From: CAZRQL01 sp964602415
GTDB taxonomy: Bacteria; Bacteroidota; Bacteroidia; Cytophagales; Flammeovirgaceae
Length of the DNA stretch: 64,000 nucleotides
Assembly (NCBI GenBank): GCA_964602415.1
Contig: CAZRQL010000001.1
Span: 1 to 64,000, forward strand
Direction of reading: 5' to 3'
The notes beneath the pieces were generated by a model. That model searched no databases and was not told where the DNA came from. It was given only the letters and a program-made list of their open reading frames with translations. This document shows positions 26,141-35,517 of this stretch, one piece after another; position 1 is the stretch's first letter, and every line of letters begins with the position of its first letter. The translations under genes were made by a program, and so were the position numbers.

Positions 26141-26446
26141 TATAGTAAAATTTTAGAGATGAACGATAATACATGAACCAAAACAAGCAAAAGCCACGCA
26201 AAGTTAGGTTTTTTGAGCAAAAACAGGTGCGTCACTTGCTGAGATGGATTTCATTATGACCTAAGACAAAAATCGGTTCGTGTGCATAGCTTATTGTTTA
26301 GGATACACCAATGGCTAAGAAAATCTAAGGCAGATCGGGGAAAATAGTTGGTACAATATTTTGATTGCTAATTAGTTGATGTTTTTGTAGTACTTTTATA
26401 TGGGTAAGATTTTTATTGAATCATTTTTTTTATTTTCTTTGCTTCT
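26141..26446. other. 306-bp gap between divergent rbfA and M20 peptidase
   Basis: No RNA gene or convincing coding sequence. A 28-codon frame starting at 26173 is basic but unsupported. TTTCTTTG at 26434-26441, one mismatch from the -7 consensus TAnnTTTG, ends 5 nt before the peptidase ATG, and may be its promoter element. Confidence 0.4.
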
Positions 26447-27838
26447 ATGATGACTGCTAACCAAATCGAAGCTCTTAGAGAATCTTACATTGAGGCAAAC
26501 AAGGCTAAATTTTTGGAAGAACTCCTCAATTTTTTGAGGATTCCCTCTGTGAGCACAGACAAACAATACCGTAAGTTTGTTTTCCAAGCGGCTCAGTTTG
26601 TCCATGACAAACTACTGGATGCGGGAGCTACAATCGCTGAAATTATCGAAACCGAAGGCTATCCTATAGTTTATGGGGAGAAAATAATTTCCAAAGACCT
26701 TCCCACGGTGTTAGTCTATGGGCACTACGATGTTCAGCCTCCCGATCCTTTGGAGCTTTGGGATTCTCCGCCATTTGACCCCGCAATCAGAGATGGTAAA
26801 ATATATGCCAGAGGTGCTTCGGATGACAAGGGGCAAGTTTATATGCACATAAAGGCGTTGGAGGTCATGATCAAAACCAATACCCTACCCTGCAACATTA
26901 AGTTTATGATTGAGGGAGAGGAAGAAGTAGGCTCTGCCAATCTTTATAGGTTTGTGGAAGAAAACAGCCAAAAGATCAAGTCTGATGTGATTCTTATATC
27001 AGATACAGGGTTGATTTCCAATGATGTACCATCTATAAACGTTGGATTGAGAGGCTTGAGTTATCTCGATGTTGAGGTTATGGGGCCAAACCGCGACTTG
27101 CATTCTGGGCTTTATGGCGGAGCTGTTGACAATCCTATCCAGGTATTGGCCAAGATGATAGATAAGCTCAAAGACGAGAATGGTCGCATTACCATCCCCG
27201 GGTTTTATGATGATGTGGTTGAACTGTCTGCTTCAGAACGAGAGCTCATCAATTCAGCCCCTTTTAGTGATGATGAATTTAAAAAATCAATTGGAATCTC
27301 TCAAATAGTGGGTGAAAAAGGTTATACACCAATAGAGAGGATGTCCATTCGCCCTACTCTGGACGTAAATGGTATTTGGGGGGGGTACATTCAAGAAGGA
27401 GCCAAAACGGTTATTCCTTCAAAAGCCTATGCCAAAATATCCATGCGACTGGTTCCCAATCAACAAAGTGATAAAATATCCAAACTTTTTGAGGATCATT
27501 TTGTTAGTATAGCTCCTTCATCAGTGAGTGTAAAAGTTCATTTTCATCATGGCGGGGAGCCGATTGTGGTTTCAATAGATTCTTCTGCATACCGTGCTGC
27601 CAGTAGAGCCATGAATAAGACATTTGGTAAAATACCCATTCCCACCAGAGGGGGGGGGAGCATTCCTATTGTGGCCATGTTCAAAAACAAATTAGGGTTA
27701 GATTCTATTTTGATGGGTTTTGGTCTTGATAGCGATGCCATTCACTCGCCCAATGAGCATTTTGGGGTTTGGAACTTTATGAAAGGCATAGAGACTTTAC
27801 CTTATTTCTATCAGTATTACATGGATACTAATAGTTAA
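26447..27838 (+). CDS. M20 family dipeptidase
   Basis: A 463-residue dinuclear zinc peptidase of the carnosinase/CNDP-like group that cleaves dipeptides in the cytoplasm. Ligands and catalytic residues are visible: His93 and Asp95 (GHYDVQPPDP), Asp126/127 (ARGASDDKGQ), Glu158/159 (EGEEEVGS), Asp186 (SDTG) and the C-terminal His in DAIHSPNEHF. The lid/dimerisation domain is present in the middle. There are two ATG codons in a row; the first is used here. It overlaps the convergent L,D-transpeptidase gene by 11 nt. Confidence 0.94.
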   Translation: MMTANQIEALRESYIEANKAKFLEELLNFLRIPSVSTDKQYRKFVFQAAQFVHDKLLDAGATIAEIIETEGYPIVYGEKIISKDLPTVLVYGHYDVQPPDPLELWDSPPFDPAIRDGKIYARGASDDKGQVYMHIKALEVMIKTNTLPCNIKFMIEGEEEVGSANLYRFVEENSQKIKSDVILISDTGLISNDVPSINVGLRGLSYLDVEVMGPNRDLHSGLYGGAVDNPIQVLAKMIDKLKDENGRITIPGFYDDVVELSASERELINSAPFSDDEFKKSIGISQIVGEKGYTPIERMSIRPTLDVNGIWGGYIQEGAKTVIPSKAYAKISMRLVPNQQSDKISKLFEDHFVSIAPSSVSVKVHFHHGGEPIVVSIDSSAYRAASRAMNKTFGKIPIPTRGGGSIPIVAMFKNKLGLDSILMGFGLDSDAIHSPNEHFGVWNFMKGIETLPYFYQYYMDTNS

Positions 27839-28433
27839 TTTTTTCTCTCTGAACATACTTTGGATGGTATATCCAAAGAAGGACAGGAGTCTTTCTCTTT
27901 TTTAGTAGGTCATCGAGTTTCAGCATGAAAGTATTGCTGATGGCCGGACATCCCCAACTTTCCGGTGTGCCGTCAGGATATACTTCTTCGTCGGTAATCT
28001 CCTCCCAAGAGTGCAATACTATGTTTCTTTCTAATGCCAGGCTGTTGGTTTTTTCTAACCCCAGTAAGGTGTATTTTATGCCAACTCCCCAACTGCTCTG
28101 TCCCCTCTCGCTTATTTTATATTTTCCGGCAGGGCTACACAAACTGCCCGGTGTATTGCTAAACTTCGGATTTTCACGAGAGTAATCTGCTCCCCATGTG
28201 TACTCGCAGCAGCCATGAGAAACCAAAGCCGAGTCAATAATAGCTTGTTTGGCAAAGTCCCAGACAAACAATCGCTTCTTACCGGAGTGTATCCTCATAT
28301 CCGCCAATATGTAAAATGTTGTATCCATCCTTCGAGTGCGGCAGTAGTGAAGTGCCTCTTTTGATAAGGATAAATAGTCTTGCTGTTGGGATTGAATCCA
28401 GAGACAACTCCATAGTAAAATCCAGAGATTCAT
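27828..28433 (-). CDS. murein L,D-transpeptidase family protein (YkuD_2 type)
   Basis: A 201-residue exported protein. A hydrophobic N-terminus acts as signal. His141 (LHSWEE) and Cys162 (SWGCPAIS) form the catalytic pair of the YkuD_2 group, relatives of L,D-transpeptidases that crosslink or trim peptidoglycan. The YPDGTPESWGCPA block is typical. It starts 1 nt after the tilS stop codon and closes the three-gene leftward operon; its end overlaps the convergent peptidase by 11 nt. Confidence 0.85.
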   Translation of the reverse strand: MNLWILLWSCLWIQSQQQDYLSLSKEALHYCRTRRMDTTFYILADMRIHSGKKRLFVWDFAKQAIIDSALVSHGCCEYTWGADYSRENPKFSNTPGSLCSPAGKYKISERGQSSWGVGIKYTLLGLEKTNSLALERNIVLHSWEEITDEEVYPDGTPESWGCPAISNTFMLKLDDLLKKRKTPVLLWIYHPKYVQREKINY

Positions 28434-28434
28434 G

Positions 28435-29730
28435 TCAGATTTTCTTAATCTTTAAAATGGTTTTTGATGAATTGGTGATTTTGAACAATTCAGATATGCT
28501 CATGCCCAGTATTAAAGCAATACTGTTACCACTTGACAAAACGTAAGTGCGCTGTTTTTCTTTTAAGTTGATTTTGCGGTCAATCAAAAAGTCACTGACT
28601 TTTTTTCTTTGCTTCATACCCAAAGGGACGAAGTAGTCACCTTTTTGCCACAGCCTCAATTGGAGAGGAAACTCAAACTTGCCAGCGTCCAACAGCCATT
28701 CGTCCGATTGAAAAACAGACGGGGCTGCTTGGGTGATTTCAAAAGCAAAATCTTGCAAAACAAATTGTTCAAACTGGTTAAGCGAAAAAAAATCAAAAGA
28801 TGGACTACCTTGTTCTACTTTAGAGCTAACAATAAGCCAACCTCTATCGAAAAGCACTTCATGGCTTGATGAGTCGTATCTTTTGCCGGATTGCTGCGAG
28901 TCAAGCATACTTTTACATTGCTCAAAATTGAAGCCAAAGTTTTTTAGCAATTCGTAAATTCTGTAAGCAGGGTGGCTTTCTCTTTTTAATGTTTCTAAAT
29001 CAACATAATAGATTTGATTTTGTTCTTTCAGCCAGCGGGTTTGACTTGCCAACAGGCTTTCTTTAAGAATGTCGTTGGCGGCTGCAATTTTCTCAAGTGT
29101 GGATACACTGGTCTGAAAAAGAGACGGATTTATCTTTTCTAAGGCGGGTATCACCTTAATTCTGAGGTGATTTCTTTGATAATAGGTTTGCTTGTTGCTT
29201 GCGTCTTCACGCCAAACAATTTGGTTTTGATGGGCATACACTTCAATTTCAGATTTGCTACAAGCCAACAACGGTCTAAACCGATTGCCTTTGATAGGCT
29301 GCATACCTGTCAGTCCCTCGATAGAAGTTCCCTTTGTTAAATTGAGAAGAACTGTTTCAAAGTTGTCGCATGCATGGTGTGCAGTAGCCAGCAAGTCAAA
29401 TTTTTCACTCTCCATGATGGAGTCAAACCAGTCATATCGCAACTTTCTGGCGGCCATCTGTATGGAAATTTTGTGTTTTTTGCTGTAAGATGCGGTCTCA
29501 AATCTTCGGACTTTGAACTCAACGTTCATTTTTTCTGCCGTTTGGCGCACTAACTCCTCATCAAGGTCTGATTGAGAACCTCTTAGCCCAAAATTACAAT
29601 GCACCAAGGCGAACTTAGCGTTGGACTTAAGAAAAATATTTGCCAAAACCATAGAGTCTATACCGCCACTGACAGCGACTAAGAACCGTTTATCTTTTTG
29701 GCGTTCAATAAATTCAAAAACTTTTTTCAT
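28435..29730 (-). CDS. tilS: tRNA(Ile)-lysidine synthase
   Basis: A 431-residue ATP pyrophosphatase that turns the wobble C of the CAU-anticodon tRNA-Ile into lysidine. The PP-loop SGGIDS is at 21-26. HHACDNFETVLLNLTKGTS and the NHLRIKVIP block are typical, and the C-terminal TilS domains (QKRKKVSDFLIDRK and the IPLI-like end) are present. It starts with a 4-nt overlap (ATGA) with the upstream DUF4384 gene. Essential in most bacteria. Confidence 0.95.
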   Translation of the reverse strand: MKKVFEFIERQKDKRFLVAVSGGIDSMVLANIFLKSNAKFALVHCNFGLRGSQSDLDEELVRQTAEKMNVEFKVRRFETASYSKKHKISIQMAARKLRYDWFDSIMESEKFDLLATAHHACDNFETVLLNLTKGTSIEGLTGMQPIKGNRFRPLLACSKSEIEVYAHQNQIVWREDASNKQTYYQRNHLRIKVIPALEKINPSLFQTSVSTLEKIAAANDILKESLLASQTRWLKEQNQIYYVDLETLKRESHPAYRIYELLKNFGFNFEQCKSMLDSQQSGKRYDSSSHEVLFDRGWLIVSSKVEQGSPSFDFFSLNQFEQFVLQDFAFEITQAAPSVFQSDEWLLDAGKFEFPLQLRLWQKGDYFVPLGMKQRKKVSDFLIDRKINLKEKQRTYVLSSGNSIALILGMSISELFKITNSSKTILKIKKI

Positions 29731-31217
29731 TTCATCTTGGGCAGGGTCGTGATGGTTAGGGCTGTCTCGCCTTTCATGGCAAAGTTTCCGCTTGGTTTGA
29801 AGCCCCTAGATTTGCTCAGGGTTTCGGTAAGTCCATCTTCTATGATTCTGTAACCTTGATAAAACCTTATTTTTAGTGGTTTGAAAGGCTCGCTTTGTGC
29901 CAAAACCTGTAAAAGCTCTCCCCCAAAAGGCGGGGTACATTCAAATTCTTGTGCAATCCGATAGGGTTTTCCTACTTGGCTTTCCGAGATATATTGGTTA
30001 TCAAGAAGTAAAACCTTGCTTTCATCGGCCATGAAATAAATCGCGCGGATGTAGGAGGGTTGGTTGACGGTGATAAAGAGAGTCATTTTTTCGCCTTCCT
30101 CAAAAGTAAGCCCTTCACTGCCTTTGTTGGTGGTTACTTTGACAAACAGATTGCTGGATGGGTCGTGTTGATCTATTTGCTTTTGAATCTCAAGCATCTG
30201 CTCCAAATTTGCAGGCAAAATGCTACCGCTGTACTCCACATTCTCTAATTGTAAGCTAAATTCATTAGAGGCAATGATGTTGCCATTTTTTAGGTCTTTG
30301 ATGTGGGTCAAAAACGAAATGTTTTTGTCTTGTATCCAGTAAGTTCCACCAAATTCCCAATTTACTGAGTTGGCATTTGAGGTACTTAGCCCGGCAATTT
30401 GTGCAAGTTTTTGTTCAAAAAATACGGCCAATTGCGCCGAAAAATTGCTTGCCAGAGAGGTATTTTGGTAAGTAAGAGGTTTGATGAGTACATTTTTGGT
30501 CTCATTTGTCAAGACAAGTTTGTACTGAGAGGCTACCAAAGAAGCCAAATCAGCCAACGTGTTTGGGGAGGCATTTGAGAGGGTTTGGATCTTGTTTAGC
30601 AGTGTTTGTCTTTTTTCTTCGATCCTGGTAGCTGGGTAAGGCTGGCTTTTTTGCAAAGCTGTCAAAACCGTGTAGTTTTCTTCAAGTAGAGGCAAAAATG
30701 TAAAACATTCTAAATACAGCTTCAAAGCCTCTTGCTTGACGGATTTGGATTCAGCGAGGCCTATTTTGGTTTCCAGTAAACTGAAATTTTTTTCTCCGTC
30801 TTGTCTGTACCACTCAATTACTTCTTGTCGATTGGCATACACCAGACAGTATGCGACTTTCTTTTTTTCATCAAAGTAGTATTCGGTTTTGAGACCAAGT
30901 ACTTTAAGGTTTGAAGTTGAGGCACTTACTTTTTTGAAATAAGTTTCAGTAACGGAATTGGTGTTTTCTATGGAAGAAAGTGTTATGCTTTTTATGTTGG
31001 TGATGATTCTTTCTGTCAGTTCGGCGCGTGCGGCCATTTCAGCATCTTCACGCAGTTGGGACTCGTCTCGACTTCGACTTTGTTGAGAACTGAAGCCCAC
31101 CAAAAATTGATCATCGGGATATAAGGTGCTTCTAAGCTGAAAGTCAACCCATTTAGGTTGAGCCAATACGCAAGTTGCAGCCAGCAGGCCAAGTCCTAAT
31201 AAAGCGAAATTTCTCAT
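29727..31217 (-). CDS. exported LPP20/DUF4384-like protein
   Basis: 496 residues from the ATG at 31217, which opens a signal peptide (MRNFALLGLGLLAATCVLAQ). An upstream TTG-initiated extension is less likely. The N-terminal third (residues 21-130, with PKWVDFQLR and a long Ala/Glu helix) resembles LPP20/LPS-assembly-like small domains. The C-terminal quarter (about 355-460: KVTTNKGSEGLTFEEGEKMTL, then QPSYIRAIYF) fits DUF4384. The middle has a beta-domain that recalls CsgG-type proteins. The function is unknown; envelope location is likely. It heads the operon with tilS. Confidence 0.74.
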   Translation of the reverse strand: MRNFALLGLGLLAATCVLAQPKWVDFQLRSTLYPDDQFLVGFSSQQSRSRDESQLREDAEMAARAELTERIITNIKSITLSSIENTNSVTETYFKKVSASTSNLKVLGLKTEYYFDEKKKVAYCLVYANRQEVIEWYRQDGEKNFSLLETKIGLAESKSVKQEALKLYLECFTFLPLLEENYTVLTALQKSQPYPATRIEEKRQTLLNKIQTLSNASPNTLADLASLVASQYKLVLTNETKNVLIKPLTYQNTSLASNFSAQLAVFFEQKLAQIAGLSTSNANSVNWEFGGTYWIQDKNISFLTHIKDLKNGNIIASNEFSLQLENVEYSGSILPANLEQMLEIQKQIDQHDPSSNLFVKVTTNKGSEGLTFEEGEKMTLFITVNQPSYIRAIYFMADESKVLLLDNQYISESQVGKPYRIAQEFECTPPFGGELLQVLAQSEPFKPLKIRFYQGYRIIEDGLTETLSKSRGFKPSGNFAMKGETALTITTLPKMK

Positions 31218-31403
31218 TGCATATATTTTAAGATTTGACAATCAAAAAGCTAAATATGCAACTCTAAATCTTTGAAAGCCTTGTATTTGGTTGTTTTATT
31301 TGGCGTATTGTTTTGGTAATAAATTCGTAACAAAGTCTTAACATCCGAAATGTTTGGTTTTCAATCAATTTTTTCCTTAATTCGCGCCGCTTTTTGAAAA
31401 AAA

Positions 31404-33179
31404 ATGGAACAAAAATTACGCAATATAGCGATCATCGCTCACGTTGACCACGGCAAAACAACCTTGGTAGATAAAATCATTCACGCCTGTAAAGTGTTTA
31501 GAGACAATCAAGAAACCGGCGAACTTTTACTGGACAACAATGATTTGGAGCGCGAGCGAGGAATCACCATTTTGGCCAAAAATGTTTCAGTAAACTATAA
31601 GGGCTACAAAATCAATATCATAGACACCCCCGGACACGCCGATTTTGGTGGTGAAGTTGAGCGCGTGCTCAAAATGGCCGATGGGGTTTTGTTGTTGGTG
31701 GATGCTTTTGAGGGACCAATGCCACAAACTCGCTTTGTGCTCAGTAAAGCTATCGCTCTGGGTCTCAAGCCTATAGTTGTGGTCAACAAAGTTGATAAAC
31801 TTAACTGCCGCCCTGACGAAGTGCAAGAAGCGGTATTTGAACTTATGTTCAACTTAGATGCCACAGAGGATCAACTTAATTTCAGAACTGTTTTTGGTTC
31901 AGCCAAGCAAAACTGGATGGGTTCGGACTGGAAAAATCCTTCCCAAGACATTTATTACCTTCTCGATACCATACTCGAAGAAATACCAACACCGGTTTTT
32001 CGCGAAGGAAACCCTCAGATGCAAATTACCTCATTGGATTACAATTCTTTTGTAGGTAGGATAGCCATAGGAAGGGTGCACAGAGGCACTCTAAAAGAAG
32101 GCGCGTCAATGGGGCTTTGCAAGAAAGACGATTCTGTCAAGCGTGTGAGAATCAAAGAATTAATGCTTTTTGAGGGAATGGGAAGGATCAAAGTGGCTGA
32201 GGTGAATTGTGGGGATATTTGCGCCATAGTGGGCATAGAAGACTTTGAAATAGGTGATACAATAACTACTTATGAAAATGCAGAGGCTTTGCCTCGTATC
32301 TCGGTTGATGAGCCTACTATGAGTATGATGTTTTGCATCAACAATTCACCGTTTTTTGGAAGGGATGGTAAGTTTGTGACCTCAAGGCATCTACGCGACA
32401 GGCTCTACCGCGAAACCGAAAAAAATCTCGCTCTGAGGATAGAAGATGGTGACACAGAAGACAAATTCAATGTTTTTGGGAGGGGGATTTTGCACTTGTC
32501 GGTCTTGATTGAGACCATGCGCAGAGAAGGTTACGAACTGCAAGTGGGGCAACCAAAAGTCCTTTACAAAGAGATAGATGGCATCAAACATGAGCCTATG
32601 GAAAATTTGGTGGTGGATGTTCCGCAAGAAATGGCTGGCAAAGTCATAGAGCTTTGCACGCAGCGCAAAGGGGAACTTTTGATTATGGAGCCAAAAGGCG
32701 ATTTGCAGCATTTAGAATTTAAAATCCCTTCTCGCGGTCTGATAGGCTTAAGAAATAACATGCTGACCGCCACCCAAGGCGAAGCCATTATGGCGCACCG
32801 ACTTATCGGATATGAGCCCTACAAAGGCGATTTACCCGGTAGAATCAATGGCTCTCTAATTTCTATGGAAACAGGGGTTTGCACAGAGTATTCTATTGAC
32901 AAACTGCAAGACAGAGGGGTGTTTTTTGTTGATCCGGGTGAGGAACTTTACGAAGGCCAAGTTATCGGTGAACACAGCAGAGACAATGACTTAATGGTCA
33001 ACGTACAAAAGGGAAAAAAACTAACCAACATACGCACAACCTCTGCCGATGAAGCCTATAAAATTGCCCCCAAACGACAAATGTCATTGGAAGATTGTTT
33101 GGAGTACATTCAGGATGACGAATTGGTTGAATTCACACCCAAAGCCATCAGGATGAGGAAGGTAGTCATTAAAAAGTAA
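31404..33179 (+). CDS. typA: translational GTPase TypA/BipA
   Basis: A 591-residue ribosome-binding GTPase. G1 AHVDHGKT (13-20), RGITI, DTPGHADF and NKVDK are present, then domain II, the EF-G-like domains III and V, and the TypA-specific C-terminal domain. It helps in assembly of the 50S subunit at low temperature and in stress. The gene stands alone, divergent from the DUF4384 operon and 5 nt from the convergent VWA-like gene. Confidence 0.97.
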   Translation: MEQKLRNIAIIAHVDHGKTTLVDKIIHACKVFRDNQETGELLLDNNDLERERGITILAKNVSVNYKGYKINIIDTPGHADFGGEVERVLKMADGVLLLVDAFEGPMPQTRFVLSKAIALGLKPIVVVNKVDKLNCRPDEVQEAVFELMFNLDATEDQLNFRTVFGSAKQNWMGSDWKNPSQDIYYLLDTILEEIPTPVFREGNPQMQITSLDYNSFVGRIAIGRVHRGTLKEGASMGLCKKDDSVKRVRIKELMLFEGMGRIKVAEVNCGDICAIVGIEDFEIGDTITTYENAEALPRISVDEPTMSMMFCINNSPFFGRDGKFVTSRHLRDRLYRETEKNLALRIEDGDTEDKFNVFGRGILHLSVLIETMRREGYELQVGQPKVLYKEIDGIKHEPMENLVVDVPQEMAGKVIELCTQRKGELLIMEPKGDLQHLEFKIPSRGLIGLRNNMLTATQGEAIMAHRLIGYEPYKGDLPGRINGSLISMETGVCTEYSIDKLQDRGVFFVDPGEELYEGQVIGEHSRDNDLMVNVQKGKKLTNIRTTSADEAYKIAPKRQMSLEDCLEYIQDDELVEFTPKAIRMRKVVIKK

Positions 33180-33184
33180 TAGAC

Positions 33185-34252
33185 TTATTTTTCCATTGCT
33201 TCATTGATTTTTTTCCAGCGGGCTATAATTTTTTTTCGTAGTAGTTCCATCTTTTCCGGTTGAGTGATGCTAACAACACCAAAATGGAGCGACCCCGAAG
33301 TGTGCATGGCTAAGTCTATAAAGTCGGTGTGTATGTTTGACCAAAAGCCTTCCGTTCGAGCTAAAATGATTTTGATAGGCTTAGAAATTTGGTTCTTGAG
33401 TATCAAATCCCTGATGGGTGGCCTCGCATCGGTTATGTGTATGATTGGCAAATCGGGAAATCGGTTTTGTGCCCAGAGAATGGCTTCCACGTTGTTTTCC
33501 TGCAAATCATTGCCATCGCCGGCAGCTATTACATTGTCCATTTGGGACAGTATGAAATCAAGAGTTTTATTCTCAATATAATAAATACCTTCTGTTGAGC
33601 CTATCTGCTTTCGATTATTGGGCAAAGAGTCGCCGTCGTTGAAGACGATTAGACCTTTGATTCGTTTGTTTTCCCGAATTTGCCATAAGATTGCCTGCAA
33701 AATATGTCCCGACATGCTGGCAGTCAAGTCGCAAACCAAAATTTTTTCTTTTAAGGTGTCCATAGTAAGCTGATAGAGCACAGTGGTATCCTTGTCCCAT
33801 TTCTGGTACACCAAATCCTGTTTCAAACCCTTGTATCTAATTGGTTTTTTGGGTTTTGTCAAAAAGAAATAAAATCCATGTTTTAGTTTTAGGGCATCTT
33901 CACGGGTGTTGCATGCAGTTTGCCTCACAACTTTGACAGGGATGGAATCTAAGTTTGGAAAAAAATAAGCGATTGACTCAAAGCGCGATGAGTTTAAAGC
34001 TGTTAGGGTGGCATTTTTAGGAAAATCACTGAAAAGCAAATAGATGCTGTCAATTTGATAGCGATATACTTTCAAAATATCCAGAGCATTTTTGTAGGAA
34101 TTTTTTCCATAGCCTATTTCTATAAAAATGCCGTTTTTTGTTTGTGAGTCAATATAAAATACAGGTAGTTTAACCTCCTGAGCATGAGGGGGTATTTGGC
34201 TCAAGCCAACCCATGGAATGCCAAGGGCAATCAAGAAGATAACGTACTTCAC
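33185..34252 (-). CDS. exported VWA-like protein of unknown function
   Basis: 355 residues from a GTG at 34252, which opens a signal peptide (MKYVIFLIALGIPWVGLSQ). The frame is open much further upstream, but that part lies antisense inside dnaN and is not credible. The C-terminal half (from about 170) is von Willebrand A-like: DLTASM (Asp175, Thr177, Ser179) is a slightly altered metal site, and FNDGD and HITDARPP follow. The N-terminal half has alternating strands and is not recognised. It is divergent to dnaN with 112 nt between the starts. An extracytoplasmic role in adhesion or in assembly of complexes is possible. Confidence 0.68.
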   Translation of the reverse strand: MKYVIFLIALGIPWVGLSQIPPHAQEVKLPVFYIDSQTKNGIFIEIGYGKNSYKNALDILKVYRYQIDSIYLLFSDFPKNATLTALNSSRFESIAYFFPNLDSIPVKVVRQTACNTREDALKLKHGFYFFLTKPKKPIRYKGLKQDLVYQKWDKDTTVLYQLTMDTLKEKILVCDLTASMSGHILQAILWQIRENKRIKGLIVFNDGDSLPNNRKQIGSTEGIYYIENKTLDFILSQMDNVIAAGDGNDLQENNVEAILWAQNRFPDLPIIHITDARPPIRDLILKNQISKPIKIILARTEGFWSNIHTDFIDLAMHTSGSLHFGVVSITQPEKMELLRKKIIARWKKINEAMEK

Positions 34253-34337
34253 AATTTTGTGGGCATATAAAAAAGAGAGGTAAAATCTATTTTTTTCATA
34301 AAACGAAAAGCCGATGGGTTTTTGAAAACGATTTGTA

Positions 34338-34345
34338 TAAATTTG
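34338..34345 (+). promoter_or_regulatory. -7 promoter element of dnaN
   Basis: TAAATTTG is an exact TAnnTTTG match that ends 19 nt before the dnaN ATG. The nearest upstream TTG (34322-34324) is only 13 nt away, closer than the consensus, so only the -7 box is supported. Confidence 0.5.
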
Positions 34346-34364
34346 TGCGTAAAACTTTTTTGAT

Positions 34365-35495
34365 ATGAAATTCGTGGTCTCATCTTCAATACTGCTCAAA
34401 CACCTTACCAACGTTAAGGATGTGATACCCAACAACCCCGTCATACCTATACTGGAGAATTTTTTGTTCGATATAGCTGATGGACAACTTACTATTATGA
34501 CATCGGACCTGCAGACTTCGATGACTACTTGGATGAATGTTGAAGCAGACAAAAATGGACAGATTGCGATTCCCTCCAAGATGCTTATCGACACACTTAA
34601 GAACTTACCGGAGCAGCCCGTAACATTCAAAGTTGATTTGGACACATACAGTACTGAGTTGGTTACTGAAAAAGGGAGGTACAAAATTTCTTGTGAGAAC
34701 GCGACAGACTTTCCAAAAATCCCGGAGTTGAAGCGCACGACCAAATTTGAATTATCAACTGGACTCATAGAAAGTGCGATCAATTCGACACTTTTCGCGG
34801 TAGGCAATGACGAACTCAAACCCGCTCTTATGGGTATTTACTTCAATTTTACTACTGCTTACTTTGATTTTGTCTCTACAGATACCAAAAGATTGGTTCG
34901 CTACCGCCGCAGAGATTTTACCACCGACAACGAGTCTTCTTTTATAGTTCATAGAAAAGCTCTTGCCACCCTGAAATCAAGTTTGACTTCAGAAAATCAA
35001 CCCCTTGATATTGAGTTCAATGAGACCAATGTATCTTTTAAGTTTGCAAATATCAAAATGGTTTGCCGTCTGCTGGATGAAAAGTACCCTGATTATGAGA
35101 TGGTTATCCCTTCAAAATCGTCAAACATCATTTTTATTGACAGAGATGAGCTTTTGGGGGCACTCAAACGCTTGTCCATTTACGCAAACAAGTCAACTTC
35201 ACAAATTCGCTTTAATATTGTGGGCAATTCGATGAAAATATCTTCCGAAGATTTGGATTTTTTCAATGAAGCCAGTGAAGTTTTGAGTTGCGACCACGAA
35301 GGGCAAGATATTGAGATAGCTTTCAGCGGTAAATTGCTTATTGAGATGCTTAACAATATCCAAACTCAACGAGTTTCTATCAAACTTTCAGAGCCGAACC
35401 GTCCAGGAGTCATAGAGCCTGCTGATAATAGCGAAAATGAAGAGACAACCTCTATTTTAATGCCTTTAATGCTTCTAAGTTATGCAACAAACTAA
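34365..35495 (+). CDS. dnaN: DNA polymerase III beta subunit (sliding clamp)
   Basis: A 376-residue sliding clamp with the three repeated clamp domains. MKFVVSSSILLKHL at the start, LIDTLKNLPEQP, TDTKRLVRYRR in the second domain and SILMPLMLLSYATN at the end match Bacteroidota clamps. It forms a dimer ring on DNA and tethers the replicase and repair partners. dnaN is not next to dnaA here; it is alone, convergent with ccmC (22 nt between the ends). Confidence 0.97.
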   Translation: MKFVVSSSILLKHLTNVKDVIPNNPVIPILENFLFDIADGQLTIMTSDLQTSMTTWMNVEADKNGQIAIPSKMLIDTLKNLPEQPVTFKVDLDTYSTELVTEKGRYKISCENATDFPKIPELKRTTKFELSTGLIESAINSTLFAVGNDELKPALMGIYFNFTTAYFDFVSTDTKRLVRYRRRDFTTDNESSFIVHRKALATLKSSLTSENQPLDIEFNETNVSFKFANIKMVCRLLDEKYPDYEMVIPSKSSNIIFIDRDELLGALKRLSIYANKSTSQIRFNIVGNSMKISSEDLDFFNEASEVLSCDHEGQDIEIAFSGKLLIEMLNNIQTQRVSIKLSEPNRPGVIEPADNSENEETTSILMPLMLLSYATN

Positions 35496-35517
35496 ATTAT
35501 TGTTAGCATTGAGGCAG

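Noticed and set aside
26173..26259. 28-codon basic open frame before the M20 peptidase
   Set aside because: Too short, with no recognisable motif or ribosome-binding site; random occurrence is likely.
34253..34819. N-terminal extension of the VWA-like gene into dnaN
   Set aside because: The extension is antisense to dnaN codons and has no domain; a signal peptide starts at the GTG at 34252.
34365..35495. Replication origin near dnaN
   Set aside because: No dnaA, no DnaA-box cluster and no AT-rich unwinding element is seen next to dnaN; dnaN is often separate from the origin in Bacteroidota.
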